Shown: positions 33,922 through 42,223 of the stretch, one piece after another
How the letters are laid out: the number at the start of each line of letters is the position of its first letter
How positions within the stretch are numbered: the stretch's first letter is position 1
Assembly: GCF_900129495.1 (NCBI RefSeq)
Contig: NZ_FQVX01000001.1
Location: 124,001-188,000, forward strand
DNA: 64,000 bases
From: Geodermatophilus nigrescens
GTDB lineage: Bacteria > Actinomycetota > Actinomycetes > Mycobacteriales > Geodermatophilaceae
Direction of reading: 5' to 3'
Position numbers and translations under genes: made by a program
Notes under the pieces: generated by a model
The model's database searches: none
The model's input: the letters and a program-made list of their open reading frames with translations, nothing else
Told to the model about the DNA's origin: nothing

Positions 33922-34701
33922 ATGAGCGCGCGGCACCGTGCGACCGACGTCGTCGCGACGACCGGACGGCCGGACCCGGACGGCGAGGCCCCGGCGCGCG
34001 CCGCTGCACCCGCCTCCGAGACCGCCGCGCAGCGCCTCACCTGGCGGGTGCTCATGTCCTTCGCCGTCACCGGCCTCGTCGTCGCCCCGCTCATGGCCAC
34101 CGCCGGCGCCGACGCCGCGGGCGCCGCCGGAGGAAGCGGCGCGGACGGCTCCGGCGTCTACATCGCCGACGGCACGGCGGGCGCGGCACCCGGCTACACG
34201 CGGCTCACGCCGTCCTTCGGCGTCCCCGGCACGCCCGACGGCTCCCTCTTCCCCGGCTTCGGCACCACGGCGTCGTCCTCGCAGGGCGCCGGCGGCCGGG
34301 CGGCCTCCGCGTCGGCCGGGCTCTTCGACCTCGGCGGCGCCGCCGCGTCCGCCGCGTCCGCCGCCCCCGCGCCGGCCGCGGCCCCGGCGGCGCCCGCCGC
34401 CCCCGCACCGGCACCCGGGACGCCGACCCCCGGCACCCCGGCCGGCGGCGCACCCGCGGCCCCGGCCGCGCCCGCTCCCCAGGCGCCGGCCCCGGCGCCC
34501 GCCCCCGTCCCGGCGCCCGCGCCGGCCCCCGTGCCCGCGCCGCCGGCCCCGCTCGCGCCGGTGACCGAGCCGGTCGGGGAGCTCGTCGAGGACGTCTCCG
34601 GCACCGTCGGCGGGGTCGTCGAGGACGTGACCGGCACGGTCGGCGGCACGGTCGGCGGTGTCGTCGGCGGCGTCACCGGGGTCCTGCCCGGCGGCGGCTG
34701 A
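33922..34701 (+). CDS. Exported Pro/Ala-rich low-complexity protein
   Basis: 259 residues. A polar N-terminus of about 43 residues leads to one hydrophobic helix (VLMSFAVTGLVVAPLMATAGADA), a signal peptide or anchor. Then follow a Gly/Ser region, a Pro/Ala repeat region (about 150-215, PAPAPVPAPAPAPVPAP) and a C-terminal repeat of Val-Glu-Asp-Val and GTVGG units (SGTVGGVVEDVTGTVGGTVGG). No sorting motif is seen. Such proteins span or decorate actinobacterial cell walls; function unknown. GGAGAGG precedes the ATG. Confidence 0.75.
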   Translation: MSARHRATDVVATTGRPDPDGEAPARAAAPASETAAQRLTWRVLMSFAVTGLVVAPLMATAGADAAGAAGGSGADGSGVYIADGTAGAAPGYTRLTPSFGVPGTPDGSLFPGFGTTASSSQGAGGRAASASAGLFDLGGAAASAASAAPAPAAAPAAPAAPAPAPGTPTPGTPAGGAPAAPAAPAPQAPAPAPAPVPAPAPAPVPAPPAPLAPVTEPVGELVEDVSGTVGGVVEDVTGTVGGTVGGVVGGVTGVLPGGG

Positions 34702-34742
34702 CCGCGGGCCCGCCTCCGGCGGCCCGGCGTCCCGGACGCCGC

Positions 34743-34748
34743 TAGGTT
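34743..34748 (+). promoter_or_regulatory. -10 element of a leaderless transcript (menB)
   Basis: TAGGTT is followed by six bases and the menB ATG at 34755. Confidence 0.7.
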
Positions 34749-34754
34749 CGGGGC

Positions 34755-35645
34755 ATGAGTGCCCGCGACGACGTCTCGGAGATCTTCGACAGCGCCGCGT
34801 GGCAGCCGGTCGACGGGTTTGACTTCGGTGACATCACCTACCACCGCGCCGTCGACGCCGGCGTCGTCCGGATCGCCTTCGACCGGCCCGAGGTGCGCAA
34901 CGCCTTCCGCCCGCAGACGGTCGATGAGCTCATCACCGCGCTCGAGCACGCACGGCTGTCCACCGACGTCGGCTGCGTGCTGCTCACCGGCAACGGGCCG
35001 AGCCCGAAGGACGGCGGGTGGGCGTTCTGCTCCGGCGGTGACCAGCGGGTGCGCGGGCGCCACGGCTACGAGCACGAGGTGGGCCGGTCGAGCGGCCGGC
35101 TGCACGTGCTGGAGGCCCAGCGGCTGATCCGGTTCATGCCGAAGGTCGTCGTCTGCGTCGTCCCCGGGTGGGCCGCCGGCGGCGGGCACAGCCTGCACGT
35201 GGTCAGCGACCTCACCCTGGCCAGCGCCGAGCACGCCCGGTTCAAGCAGACCGACGCCGACGTCGGCAGCTTCGACGGCGGATTCGGCTCCGCCTACCTC
35301 GCCCGGCAGGTCGGCCAGAAGTTCGCCCGCGAGGTCTTCTTCCTCGGCGAGGAGTACTCGGCGGCCGACGCGCACGCCATGGGCATGGTCAACCGCGTCG
35401 TCCCGCACGCCGAGCTGGAGCGCACCGCGCTGGACTGGGGACGGCGGATCGTCGCCAAGAGCCCCACCGCCCAGCGGATGCTCAAGTACTCGTTCAACCT
35501 GATCGACGACGGCCTCGTCGGCCAGCAGTTGTTCGCCGGGGAGACGACCCGGCTGGCCTACGCGGCCGAGGAGGCCGTCGAGGGCCGCGACGCCTTCCTG
35601 GAGAAGCGCGACCCCGACTTCTCCCGGTTTCCCTGGCATGTATGA
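34755..35645 (+). CDS. menB: 1,4-dihydroxy-2-naphthoyl-CoA synthase
   Basis: 296 residues. This crotonase cyclises succinylbenzoyl-CoA in menaquinone synthesis. MenB features: ITYHRAVDAGVVRIAFDRPEVRNAFRPQTVDEL, WAFCSGGDQRVRGRHGYE, VPGWAAGGGHSLHVVSDLTLAS, KQTDADVGSFDGGFGSAYLARQVGQKFAREVFFLGEEY and the C-terminal EGRDAFLEKRDPDFSRFPWHV. Length and motifs are normal. The start ATG lies six bases behind a -10 and lacks a Shine-Dalgarno. No other men gene is beside it. Its last codons and stop are duplicated in tandem (35631-35664). Confidence 0.97.
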   Translation: MSARDDVSEIFDSAAWQPVDGFDFGDITYHRAVDAGVVRIAFDRPEVRNAFRPQTVDELITALEHARLSTDVGCVLLTGNGPSPKDGGWAFCSGGDQRVRGRHGYEHEVGRSSGRLHVLEAQRLIRFMPKVVVCVVPGWAAGGGHSLHVVSDLTLASAEHARFKQTDADVGSFDGGFGSAYLARQVGQKFAREVFFLGEEYSAADAHAMGMVNRVVPHAELERTALDWGRRIVAKSPTAQRMLKYSFNLIDDGLVGQQLFAGETTRLAYAAEEAVEGRDAFLEKRDPDFSRFPWHV

Positions 35646-35664
35646 GCCCCTGGCACGTGTGAGC
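35631..35664. repeat. 17-base tandem duplication of the menB end and stop codon
   Basis: CCCTGGCATGTATGAGC (35631-35647) is followed by CCCTGGCACGTGTGAGC (35648-35664), 15 of 17 bases identical. Both encode Pro-Trp-His-Val-stop, in different frames; the differences are silent in that reading. Confidence 0.9.
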
Positions 35665-35673
35665 GGAGGACCT

Positions 35674-36006
35674 GTGATCGTCGAGGTGGTGGGCGGCGCC
35701 GACGAGCGCCCCGAGGTGCGGGTCGTCGACACCGACGACCTCACGCGGTTGCACCTGGCCCTGGGCCAGGTCACCGACGAGGAGGCCGACCAGGCGCTGC
35801 GCGACGCGGGCCTGGGCCGGATGCAGGACGCCGACACCGGCGTCCTCGACGCCGCGGCCCTGCGCGCCGCGGCCGAGCCGGACGCCGACGTCGCCGACTG
35901 GGCGCAGCGCTGGGACGGCATGGTCGAGTCCGCCCGCGGCCGGGGCTGGGTCAGCGACGACGGCGCGTTCCTGCAGGTCCACGTCGAGTCGGCGGCCGGC
36001 GCCTGA
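35674..36006 (+). CDS. Hypothetical small acidic protein downstream of menB
   Basis: About 110 residues, rich in Asp, Glu and Ala, with no membrane helix. It starts IVEVVGGADERPEVRVVDTDDLTRLHLAL, has a helical middle (VTDEEADQALRDAGLGRMQDADTGVLDAAALRAAA) and ends WDGMVESARGRGWVSDDGAFLQVHVE. I do not recognise the family. GGAGGA is only 3-4 bases before the GTG at 35674; a GTG at 35659 and an ATG at 35638 are alternatives. It lies 28 bases after menB, so co-transcription is likely. Confidence 0.65.
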   Translation: MIVEVVGGADERPEVRVVDTDDLTRLHLALGQVTDEEADQALRDAGLGRMQDADTGVLDAAALRAAAEPDADVADWAQRWDGMVESARGRGWVSDDGAFLQVHVESAAGA

Positions 36007-36139
36007 CCTCCCACGGGCCCCGCGCAACCCGCCGTTCCGGCAGGAGGGGTTGCGGGGGACCGGTCGGGTGACTCGGCACCCCGGTCGTTGTGGTGACTCC
36101 ACCGACAGGCCAGTATGAGGCGGTGCACAACCTGATGAC

Positions 36140-36754
36140 GTGCGAACGGACCCGCTCGTGAGCGGCACGCCCGGACGACCGCTGAGCGCCGAGCTGTCCG
36201 AGCAGCTGGTCGCGGTCGCCGTCGACATCCTCGCGGAGGAGGGCTGGGGCCGGCTCAACAGCGACCGCGTCGCGGCCCGCGCGCGGGCGGGCAAGGCCGG
36301 CATCTACCGGCGCTGGCCGTCGATGTCCGCGCTCGCCCGGTCGGCGGTCAGCCGCTTCACGCTGGTGACGGCGCCGCAGGACGAGGGCTCGCCCCGTGCC
36401 GACCTGGCCGCGCTGGTCGCCTCCTGGCGCCGGCCGCTGTCGCGCGAGGAGCGCGCCGTGGCCAGCCTGGTCGGCGCCGCCCGGCACGACGAGGACCTGC
36501 GCGCCGGGCTCGACGCGGCCCTCGTGCACCCGCTCACCGACGCCGTCGAGACGCTCGGCGACCGCTGGTCGGCGCGGGGCGAGGAGGTGCCGGCCGAGCG
36601 GCTGGCCCTGCTGCGCTCGGTGCTCGAGGCGTTCTGGTGGCAGCGGCTCACCGTGGCCGGCGACGGCGCGCTGGTGGCCGAGCACGTGGAGCAGGTCGTC
36701 GACGACGTCCTGCTGCCGATCGTGGCGCCTGCCGTGGAGCGGGTCGCGAGCTGA
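36140..36754 (+). CDS. TetR-family transcriptional regulator
   Basis: 204 residues. The N-terminal helix-turn-helix LVAVAVDILAEEGWGRLNSDRVAARARAGKAGIYRRWPSMSALARSAV is a TetR domain (about 18-70). The helical remainder is the ligand and dimer part, of unknown specificity. GTG at 36140 or at 36158 could start it. It converges on the second TetR gene with 10 bases between, so the two are separate units. Target genes are not obvious. Confidence 0.88.
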   Translation: MRTDPLVSGTPGRPLSAELSEQLVAVAVDILAEEGWGRLNSDRVAARARAGKAGIYRRWPSMSALARSAVSRFTLVTAPQDEGSPRADLAALVASWRRPLSREERAVASLVGAARHDEDLRAGLDAALVHPLTDAVETLGDRWSARGEEVPAERLALLRSVLEAFWWQRLTVAGDGALVAEHVEQVVDDVLLPIVAPAVERVAS

Positions 36755-36764
36755 GGGCGCCGGG

Positions 36765-37466
36765 TCAGACCGCCCGCAGCGTCCCCGGGACGGCGCCGGC
36801 CGCGGTCCCGGGGCCGGCCACGCCCGCGTCCTCGAGGTCGGCCTGCATGCGGGACAGCAGCCGGCCCGTCGTCGCCCGCACCTCCGCGACGAGGACGGGC
36901 ACATCCGCGGGCTCGGGCAGCGGGTCGCGCAGCGTGAGGACCAGCGACCGGGTGACCGACAGCCAGGTGGCCGCCACCAGCCGGGCGGCCAGGCGTGGGG
37001 GCGTGGTGAGGCCGGCGGGCGGCTCCTCCGTGAGGGCCTCCTCGAGCGCGTCCGCGAGCAGGCGCTCGGCCTCGTGGTGCAGCTCGCGCTCGGCGGCCTG
37101 CAGTGCCGGCGAGCGGTCGAGGGCGGCGACGGCGCAGCGGCCCTCGGGCTCACCGAGGCGCTGGGCGAAGCCGGCCATCGACTCCACCAGGTGGCGGCAG
37201 AGGGCGCCCAGCGGGGTCACCCCGGCGGGCCGCTCGCGGACGGCGTCGGCCGGTCCGGTCACCCAGGGGGCGCGCCCGGACCAGTAGAGCTCCTCCTTGG
37301 TCGCGAAGTGGTTGAACACCGTCTGCACGGCCACGTCCGCGGCCGCCGCGACGTCGGCGATGGTGACGGCGTCGAACCCGCGCTCGGCGAACAGGCGCTG
37401 AGCGGTCGCGAGGACGTGCGCCCGGGTCAGTGCCTTCTTCCGCGCACGCAGGGACTGCTCACTCAC
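36765..37466 (-). CDS. TetR-family regulator divergent from the alcohol dehydrogenase gene
   Basis: 233 residues. The DNA-binding part is LTRAHVLATAQRLFAERGFDAVTIADVAAAADVAVQTVFNHFATKEELYW (about 13-62). The rest is helical and ends in a flexible Gly/Ala/Pro tail. GTG at 37466 follows a -10 TAGCCT by six bases, and a perfect 15-base palindrome lies just beyond that -10. The regulator thus probably represses itself and perhaps the alcohol dehydrogenase gene on the other side. Confidence 0.9.
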   Translation of the reverse strand: MSEQSLRARKKALTRAHVLATAQRLFAERGFDAVTIADVAAAADVAVQTVFNHFATKEELYWSGRAPWVTGPADAVRERPAGVTPLGALCRHLVESMAGFAQRLGEPEGRCAVAALDRSPALQAAERELHHEAERLLADALEEALTEEPPAGLTTPPRLAARLVAATWLSVTRSLVLTLRDPLPEPADVPVLVAEVRATTGRLLSRMQADLEDAGVAGPGTAAGAVPGTLRAV

Positions 37467-37472
37467 GGTTCG

Positions 37473-37478
37473 AGGCTA
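37473..37478 (-). promoter_or_regulatory. -10 element of a leaderless transcript (tetR)
   Basis: TAGCCT on the minus strand with six bases to the GTG at 37466. Confidence 0.65.
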
Positions 37479-37493
37479 GCAACGCAGCGTTGC
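37479..37493. promoter_or_regulatory. Perfect 15-base palindrome, candidate TetR operator
   Basis: GCAACGC and GCGTTGC are exact inverted arms around one A, directly upstream of the tetR -10, where a bound repressor would block the promoter. It lies 229 bases before the alcohol dehydrogenase start. Confidence 0.65.
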
Positions 37494-37721
37494 GACTCCG
37501 GTCCCATCCGGAACGACATCAGCCGGACGGGGCATGCCGGCGCGGCGACAGGGGTGTGCTCGGGCATCCGGACGATCCTGCCCCGGACCGCCCGGTCCCG
37601 CAGGCCGACGGGCCTGGCACCCGGTGCCACCCCGCCGTCGGCCGTGCCGGGCCGGTGGGGTTGGCTGGTCGCCGGACGGCGCCGACGGGGACGCCGCCGG
37701 GTTCGAGGAGGACCGACGCCG

Positions 37722-38837
37722 GTGAGGACCAGGGGAGCGGTGCTGCGCGAGGCGGGCACCGAGTACGAGATCGTCGACCTCGAGGTCGTGGACCCCGGGC
37801 CGGGCGAGGTTCTGGTCGAGATGGCCTACGCCGGCCTGTGCCACTCCGACGAGCACCTGCGCCACGCCAACCCCGGCGGGCGCTACCCGATCGTCGGCGG
37901 CCACGAGGGCTCCGGCGTCGTCCTGGCCGTCGGCCCGGGCGTCACGGGCGTGGCGCCGGGCGACCACGTCGTCACCAGCTTCCTGCCTGCCTGCGGGCAC
38001 TGCCGGTACTGCGCGACCGGCCGCTCCAACATCTGCGACGCCGGCGCCACCATCGCCATCGGGCAGCTGCCCACCGGCACCTACCCCTTCCGGCTCGACG
38101 GCGAGCCGCTCGGCGGCTTCTGCATCGTCGGCGCGTTCGCCCGGCACACCGTGCTCAGCGAGTTCTCCTGCGTGCGCATCGACCCGCACCTGCCGCTGGA
38201 CACCGCCGCCCTGCTCGCCTGCAGCGTGCCCACCGGCTGGGGCTCGGCGGTCTACTCCGGCGGCACCCGCCCCGGCGACGTCGTCGTGGTCGTCGGCCTC
38301 GGCGGGGTCGGCGTCAACGCCGTGCAGGGCGCGCGGCACGCCGGCGCGGCGCACGTCATCGGCGTCGACCCGGTGGCGATGAAGCGGGAGTTCGCGCAGA
38401 CCCTGGGCGCCACGCACACCGTCGCCGACGCCGCCGAGGCCGCGCAGCTGGCCCGGCACCTCTCGCGGGGCACCGGCGCGGACGTCGTCGTCGTGACCGT
38501 CGGGAAGATGTCGCCCGGCGTGATGGCGGGCGCGTCGGCGTGCCTGGGCAAGGGCGGCACGCTGGTGCTCACGGCGCTGGCCGACCACCCGCGCGAGGGC
38601 CACGTGGACCTCAACGGGCAGATGACCACCGTGTTCGAGCACCGCGTGCAGGGCTCGCTGTTCGGCTCGTGCAACCCGTTCCGCGACATCCCGATGCTGG
38701 CGCGCCTGGCCGAGGAGGGCCGGCTCGAGCTCGACTCGTTGGTCACCCGCCGGTACGCCCTCGAGGAGCTGAACCAGGGCTACCGCGACCAGGCGGCCGG
38801 CGAGACGGTGCGGGGGCTGCTGGTCCACGGGGGTTGA
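37722..38837 (+). CDS. Zinc-dependent alcohol dehydrogenase, NDMA-dependent type
   Basis: 371 residues of the medium-chain dehydrogenase family. Catalytic zinc ligands lie in AGLCHSDEHLRH and GGHEGSG, structural zinc cysteines in CGHCRYCATGRSNIC, and the cofactor fold in VVVVGLGGVGVNAVQGARHAGA. The motifs resemble the NDMA-dependent alcohol dehydrogenases of actinobacteria, which hold NAD tightly and pass electrons to mycofactocin; no mycofactocin gene is in the window, so that link is inference. GAGGAGG precedes the GTG start. Divergent from the TetR gene. Confidence 0.88.
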   Translation: MRTRGAVLREAGTEYEIVDLEVVDPGPGEVLVEMAYAGLCHSDEHLRHANPGGRYPIVGGHEGSGVVLAVGPGVTGVAPGDHVVTSFLPACGHCRYCATGRSNICDAGATIAIGQLPTGTYPFRLDGEPLGGFCIVGAFARHTVLSEFSCVRIDPHLPLDTAALLACSVPTGWGSAVYSGGTRPGDVVVVVGLGGVGVNAVQGARHAGAAHVIGVDPVAMKREFAQTLGATHTVADAAEAAQLARHLSRGTGADVVVVTVGKMSPGVMAGASACLGKGGTLVLTALADHPREGHVDLNGQMTTVFEHRVQGSLFGSCNPFRDIPMLARLAEEGRLELDSLVTRRYALEELNQGYRDQAAGETVRGLLVHGG

Positions 38838-38866
38838 CGCCCGCCGCGCCGGGGCAGGTGCCCGGC

Positions 38867-39817
38867 GTGGCCCTGAGGGTGGGACTGGTGGGAGCCGGTG
38901 GCGTGGGCGCGCGGCACGGCCGCACGCTGACCGGACTGGACGACGTGGAGCTGGTCGGGGTGGCCGACGCCGTCCCGGCCGCGGCGCGGGCGCTGGCCGG
39001 CGAGCTCGGCGTGCCGGCGCTCGAGCCGGACGAGCTGCTGCGCTCCCGTCTCGACGCCGTGTGGCTGTGCGTCCCGCCGTTCGCGCACGGCGAGCTCGAG
39101 CTCGCCGTGGTGCGCGCCGGGCTGCCGCTGTTCGTGGAGAAGCCGCTGGGCGCCGGGCTCGCCGTCGCCGAGGAGGTGGCCGCCGCCGTCGCGGCCGCGG
39201 GCGTGCCGACGGCGACCGGCTACCACTGGCGCCACCTCGACACCGTGGCCGCCGCCCGGGAGGTCTGCGCCGCGCACCCGCCCCGGCTGGTGTCGGCCAC
39301 GTGGCTGGACAAGGTGCCGCCGCCGGCGTGGTGGTCGCGGGCCGACCGCTCCGGCGGCCAGGTGGTCGAGCAGGCCACCCACGTGCTCGACCTCGCCCGG
39401 CTGCTCGCCGGGGAGGTCGCCGAGGTGCAGGCGGTGCGCGCGCCGTCGTCGGACCCCGGCCGCGACGTCGACGACGCCACCGCGGCGGTGCTGCGGTTCG
39501 CCTCCGGCGCGGTCGGCACCCTCGCCGCCGCCTGCGCGCAGCCGGCCAAGACCCGCGCCGGCCTCGAGCTCTCCTGCGCCGGCGCCGCGGTGGAGCTGAC
39601 CGAGACGGCGCTGACGGTGACCACCGCGGAGGGCGCGGACCGCCGGGAGCCCGCGGTGGACGCGCGCCTCGCCGTCGACCGGGCCTTCGTCGACCTGCTC
39701 ACCGGCGGGCCGCGCGCCGACGGGCTGGTCGACTACGCCGAGGCGCTGCGCACCCACCGCGTCGCTGTCGCGGTGGCCGAGTCGGCCCGCACCGGCGCCC
39801 CCGTCCGCCCCGGATAG
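38867..39817 (+). CDS. Gfo/Idh/MocA-family oxidoreductase
   Basis: 316 residues. N-terminal VGLVGAGGVGARHGRTL is the NAD(P) fold, FVEKPLG holds the conserved EKP lysine, and GYHWRHLD plus GGQVVEQATHVLDLARLL form the substrate side with His. Members oxidise or reduce sugars, inositols or dihydrodiols. GTG at 38867 places residue 1 just before the first strand; GTG at 38858 is an alternative. It begins 29 bases after the alcohol dehydrogenase stop and may be co-transcribed. It ends in TAG. Confidence 0.88.
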   Translation: MALRVGLVGAGGVGARHGRTLTGLDDVELVGVADAVPAAARALAGELGVPALEPDELLRSRLDAVWLCVPPFAHGELELAVVRAGLPLFVEKPLGAGLAVAEEVAAAVAAAGVPTATGYHWRHLDTVAAAREVCAAHPPRLVSATWLDKVPPPAWWSRADRSGGQVVEQATHVLDLARLLAGEVAEVQAVRAPSSDPGRDVDDATAAVLRFASGAVGTLAAACAQPAKTRAGLELSCAGAAVELTETALTVTTAEGADRREPAVDARLAVDRAFVDLLTGGPRADGLVDYAEALRTHRVAVAVAESARTGAPVRPG

Positions 39818-39830
39818 GGCCCTTGTAGCG

Positions 39831-41000
39831 CTAATGGCTCCCCAAGGGCTGCAGGGGAGCCGCCGCGGCCGCGCGCGCGACCACCTCGGCGTAGAGCTCC
39901 TCGTAGGCCGCCGCCATCACCGCCGGGGCGAAGCGCCGGCGTGCCTCGGCCGCGCACGCCGCCGGGTCGATCGCGCCCACCCGGCGCAGGGCGGCGGCGA
40001 GGCCGGCCTCGTCGGCGGCGAGCAGGCCGGTGCGGCCGTCGTCGACCAGCGAGGGCAGGCAGCCGCGCGGTCTGGCGACCACCGGTGTGCCGGCGGCCAG
40101 CGCCTCGCACACCGCGGTGCCGCCCGGCTCGTCCCACCGCACCGGCGTCAACAGCGCCCGCGCCCGGCGCAGCAGCGCGTCCTTCCCCGCGCCGGCGACG
40201 CTGCCCACCCACCTCGCGCGCCCGCCGTCGAGCTGCGGCGCGACCTCCCGGAGGAACCACGCGACGTCGGGGTGGCCGAGCCCCGGGTGGCCGGGCGTGG
40301 CCACCGCGGCGTTGAGCTCGGCCGGGCCGGCGAAGGGCCCCACCGGGCCGGCCAGCACCACCGGGACCCCGGCGGCGGCGCACGCGCGCACCGCGGTGTC
40401 GGTGCCCTTGAGCTCGCAGATGCGGGCGAGCACGAGCACGGCGTCGTCGCGGTCCTCCCGGGGTAGCGGCGGCGGGCCGTCCACCGGGACGGCCAGCGGC
40501 ACCGCGGCCAGCGTCTGGCGCCGCAGCGCGTCGGGCCCGCGGGCCACCTGGCTGTCGGACACCCCGGCGAAGAACACCCGGCCGCGGCCGTCGAAGCGCT
40601 CGTAGAACGAGGCGTTGCGGCGCAGGTCCCAGTGCAGCGTGGCGAGCACGGGCGGGGCGGCCGGGCCGAGGGCGCCGAGCACCGCGGGGCCGACCACCTC
40701 GAGGTGGGTGTGCACGACGTCGAACGGCTCCGCCGCCACCGCCTCGGCGACGGCGAGCGCGTGGGCGTGCGCGTCGCCCACCACCTGCGGGTACGGCAGG
40801 CCCAGGCGCTCGAACCGGCCGGTGGGGAAGGCGCTGACCAGGCCGTCGACCGGGAGCGGGGAGTCGCCGGAGGCGGCCAGCACGACGGTGTGCCCGCGCT
40901 CGCGCAGCGCGGTGGTGAGCGTGGCGACGACGTTCTCCAGCCCGCCGTAGCCCGGCGGCGGCACCGGCAGCCACGGGCCGGCGTCCATGAGCACCCTCAC
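39831..41000 (-). CDS. Glycosyltransferase family 4/GT-B type
   Basis: 389 residues. N-terminal PPPGYGGLENVVATLTTALRERGHTVVLAA is the acceptor domain start typical of GT4 enzymes with a glycine loop. DVVHTHLEVVGP, VLVLARICELKGTDTAVRAC and the donor-site stretch TPVRWDEPGGTAVCEALAAGTPVVARPRGCLPSLVDDGRTGLLA follow. Donor and acceptor sugars are unknown. The GTG start overlaps the gpgS-like gene stop (GTGA), so they act together, perhaps extending a glycerate glycoside. It ends in TAG. Confidence 0.88.
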   Translation of the reverse strand: MRVLMDAGPWLPVPPPGYGGLENVVATLTTALRERGHTVVLAASGDSPLPVDGLVSAFPTGRFERLGLPYPQVVGDAHAHALAVAEAVAAEPFDVVHTHLEVVGPAVLGALGPAAPPVLATLHWDLRRNASFYERFDGRGRVFFAGVSDSQVARGPDALRRQTLAAVPLAVPVDGPPPLPREDRDDAVLVLARICELKGTDTAVRACAAAGVPVVLAGPVGPFAGPAELNAAVATPGHPGLGHPDVAWFLREVAPQLDGGRARWVGSVAGAGKDALLRRARALLTPVRWDEPGGTAVCEALAAGTPVVARPRGCLPSLVDDGRTGLLAADEAGLAAALRRVGAIDPAACAAEARRRFAPAVMAAAYEELYAEVVARAAAAAPLQPLGSH

Positions 41001-41959
41001 GACAGGGGCCCGGGCTCGCCGGCGGCCGCGCGGACCGTGCGCATCGGCGGCCGCTCGCTCACCCCGACGTCCCAGCTCACCGCCTCCACGCCGTCGGCGG
41101 TGCGGAGGAACTGCAGCAGCTCCGACGACGGCCGCCCGGCGCCCGGCCGGCGGGCGATCGCGGTGGACAGGATCTGCCCCGCCATCCGCCCGAGCGCCGC
41201 GTCGGACTGGTGGCTGTGCCGGCGGGTGCCGACGTCCACCTGGGCGAGCGCGTCGACGCCGGCCAGCCCCGCGAGGTCCACGAGCAGGCCGAACTCGACG
41301 CCGTAGCCGGAGACGAACGGCACCCGCTCGAGCAGCTCCCGGCGGCCGGCGTACTCCCCGGACAGCGGCTGCACGAAGCCCGCGAGCTCCGGCCACCAGG
41401 CGTTGAGCAGCGGCCGGGCGAGCAGCTCGGTGACCCGCCCGCCGCCGGAGGGGACGATGCCCTCGGGCGTGTGCAGCGGCCGGTCGTAGAGCGCCTTGAC
41501 GTAGCCGATCGCCGGGTCGGTGAGCAGCGGGCCGAGCAGCCCGACGACGAACTGCGGGTCGAACCCGACGAGGTCGGCGTCGACGAAGACGACGAGATCG
41601 CCGCTCGTGGCGTGCAGCCCCTTCCACAGCGCCTCGCCCTTGCCCGGCACCCGCCCGTGGGCCGACAGCACGGTGGCGGTGTCGACGACGGTGGCCCCGG
41701 CCTCGGCGGCGACCGCGGCGGTGCGGTCGACCGACCCGCTGTCGACGACGACCACCTCGTCGACCAGCGGGGCCTCCTCCACCAGGGCCCGCCGGATCGT
41801 GCCGACGATCGTCCCGACGGTGGGCTCCTCGTCGAGCGCCGGCAGTACGACGCTGACGGTGGAGCCCCGGGCCGACTTGGCCTCGGCGAGCTCGGCGGCG
41901 CACCACGTGGCCGCGCTGAAGGTCCGCCGGCGCAGCCAGCGGGAGACGTCAGGGCGCAT
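40997..41959 (-). CDS. gpgS: Glucosyl-3-phosphoglycerate synthase-like glycosyltransferase (copy 1)
   Basis: 320 residues, GT-A fold, family 81-like: VSVVLPALDEEPTVG, VDEVVVVDSGSVDRTAAVA, GKGEALWKGL, metal-binding FVDADL and RPLLNAWWPELAGFVQPLSGEYAGRRELLERVPFVSGYGVEFGLLVD. GpgS joins glucose to 3-phosphoglycerate, first step to glucosylglycerate and methylglucose lipopolysaccharide. ATG at 41959 has GGGGAG in front. A close paralogue lies 3.9 kb away at 45860-46828. It is divergent from the phosphopantetheinyl transferase gene. Confidence 0.9.
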   Translation of the reverse strand: MRPDVSRWLRRRTFSAATWCAAELAEAKSARGSTVSVVLPALDEEPTVGTIVGTIRRALVEEAPLVDEVVVVDSGSVDRTAAVAAEAGATVVDTATVLSAHGRVPGKGEALWKGLHATSGDLVVFVDADLVGFDPQFVVGLLGPLLTDPAIGYVKALYDRPLHTPEGIVPSGGGRVTELLARPLLNAWWPELAGFVQPLSGEYAGRRELLERVPFVSGYGVEFGLLVDLAGLAGVDALAQVDVGTRRHSHQSDAALGRMAGQILSTAIARRPGAGRPSSELLQFLRTADGVEAVSWDVGVSERPPMRTVRAAAGEPGPLS

Positions 41960-42079
41960 GCCGCTCCCCATGGTCGTGGGCCGGCTCTTCTGCCGGCACG
42001 GGACCCCCGTCGCGACAGGATGCACGACTCCGGACGTCCGTGGGGTCGTCAACGCCCATTGCGGTCCGTCTCCGAAGCG

Positions 42080-42157
42080 GTCACGCTGCGCAGCGTCACG
42101 CCGCGACGCACCTGGGCGTTCACGCGTCGTTCCCCTGGAACGGCTACGCAGCGTGAC
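42080..42157. promoter_or_regulatory. Divergent control region with repeated CGCAGCGTGAC half-sites
   Basis: GTCACGCTGCG (42080-42090) is the exact reverse complement of CGCAGCGTGAC (42147-42157). CGCAGCGTCAC (42089-42099) differs by one base, and ACGCTGC-GCAGCGT (42083-42096) is a perfect 14-base palindrome. A possible -10 TACCGT (42159-42164) reads toward the PPTase gene. Confidence 0.55.
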
Positions 42158-42223
42158 GTACCGTCGGTCCGTCGAGATCCCGACCGGGCACCTGTGGCCG
42201 GGCCACGACCGGGAGGAGGAGCG

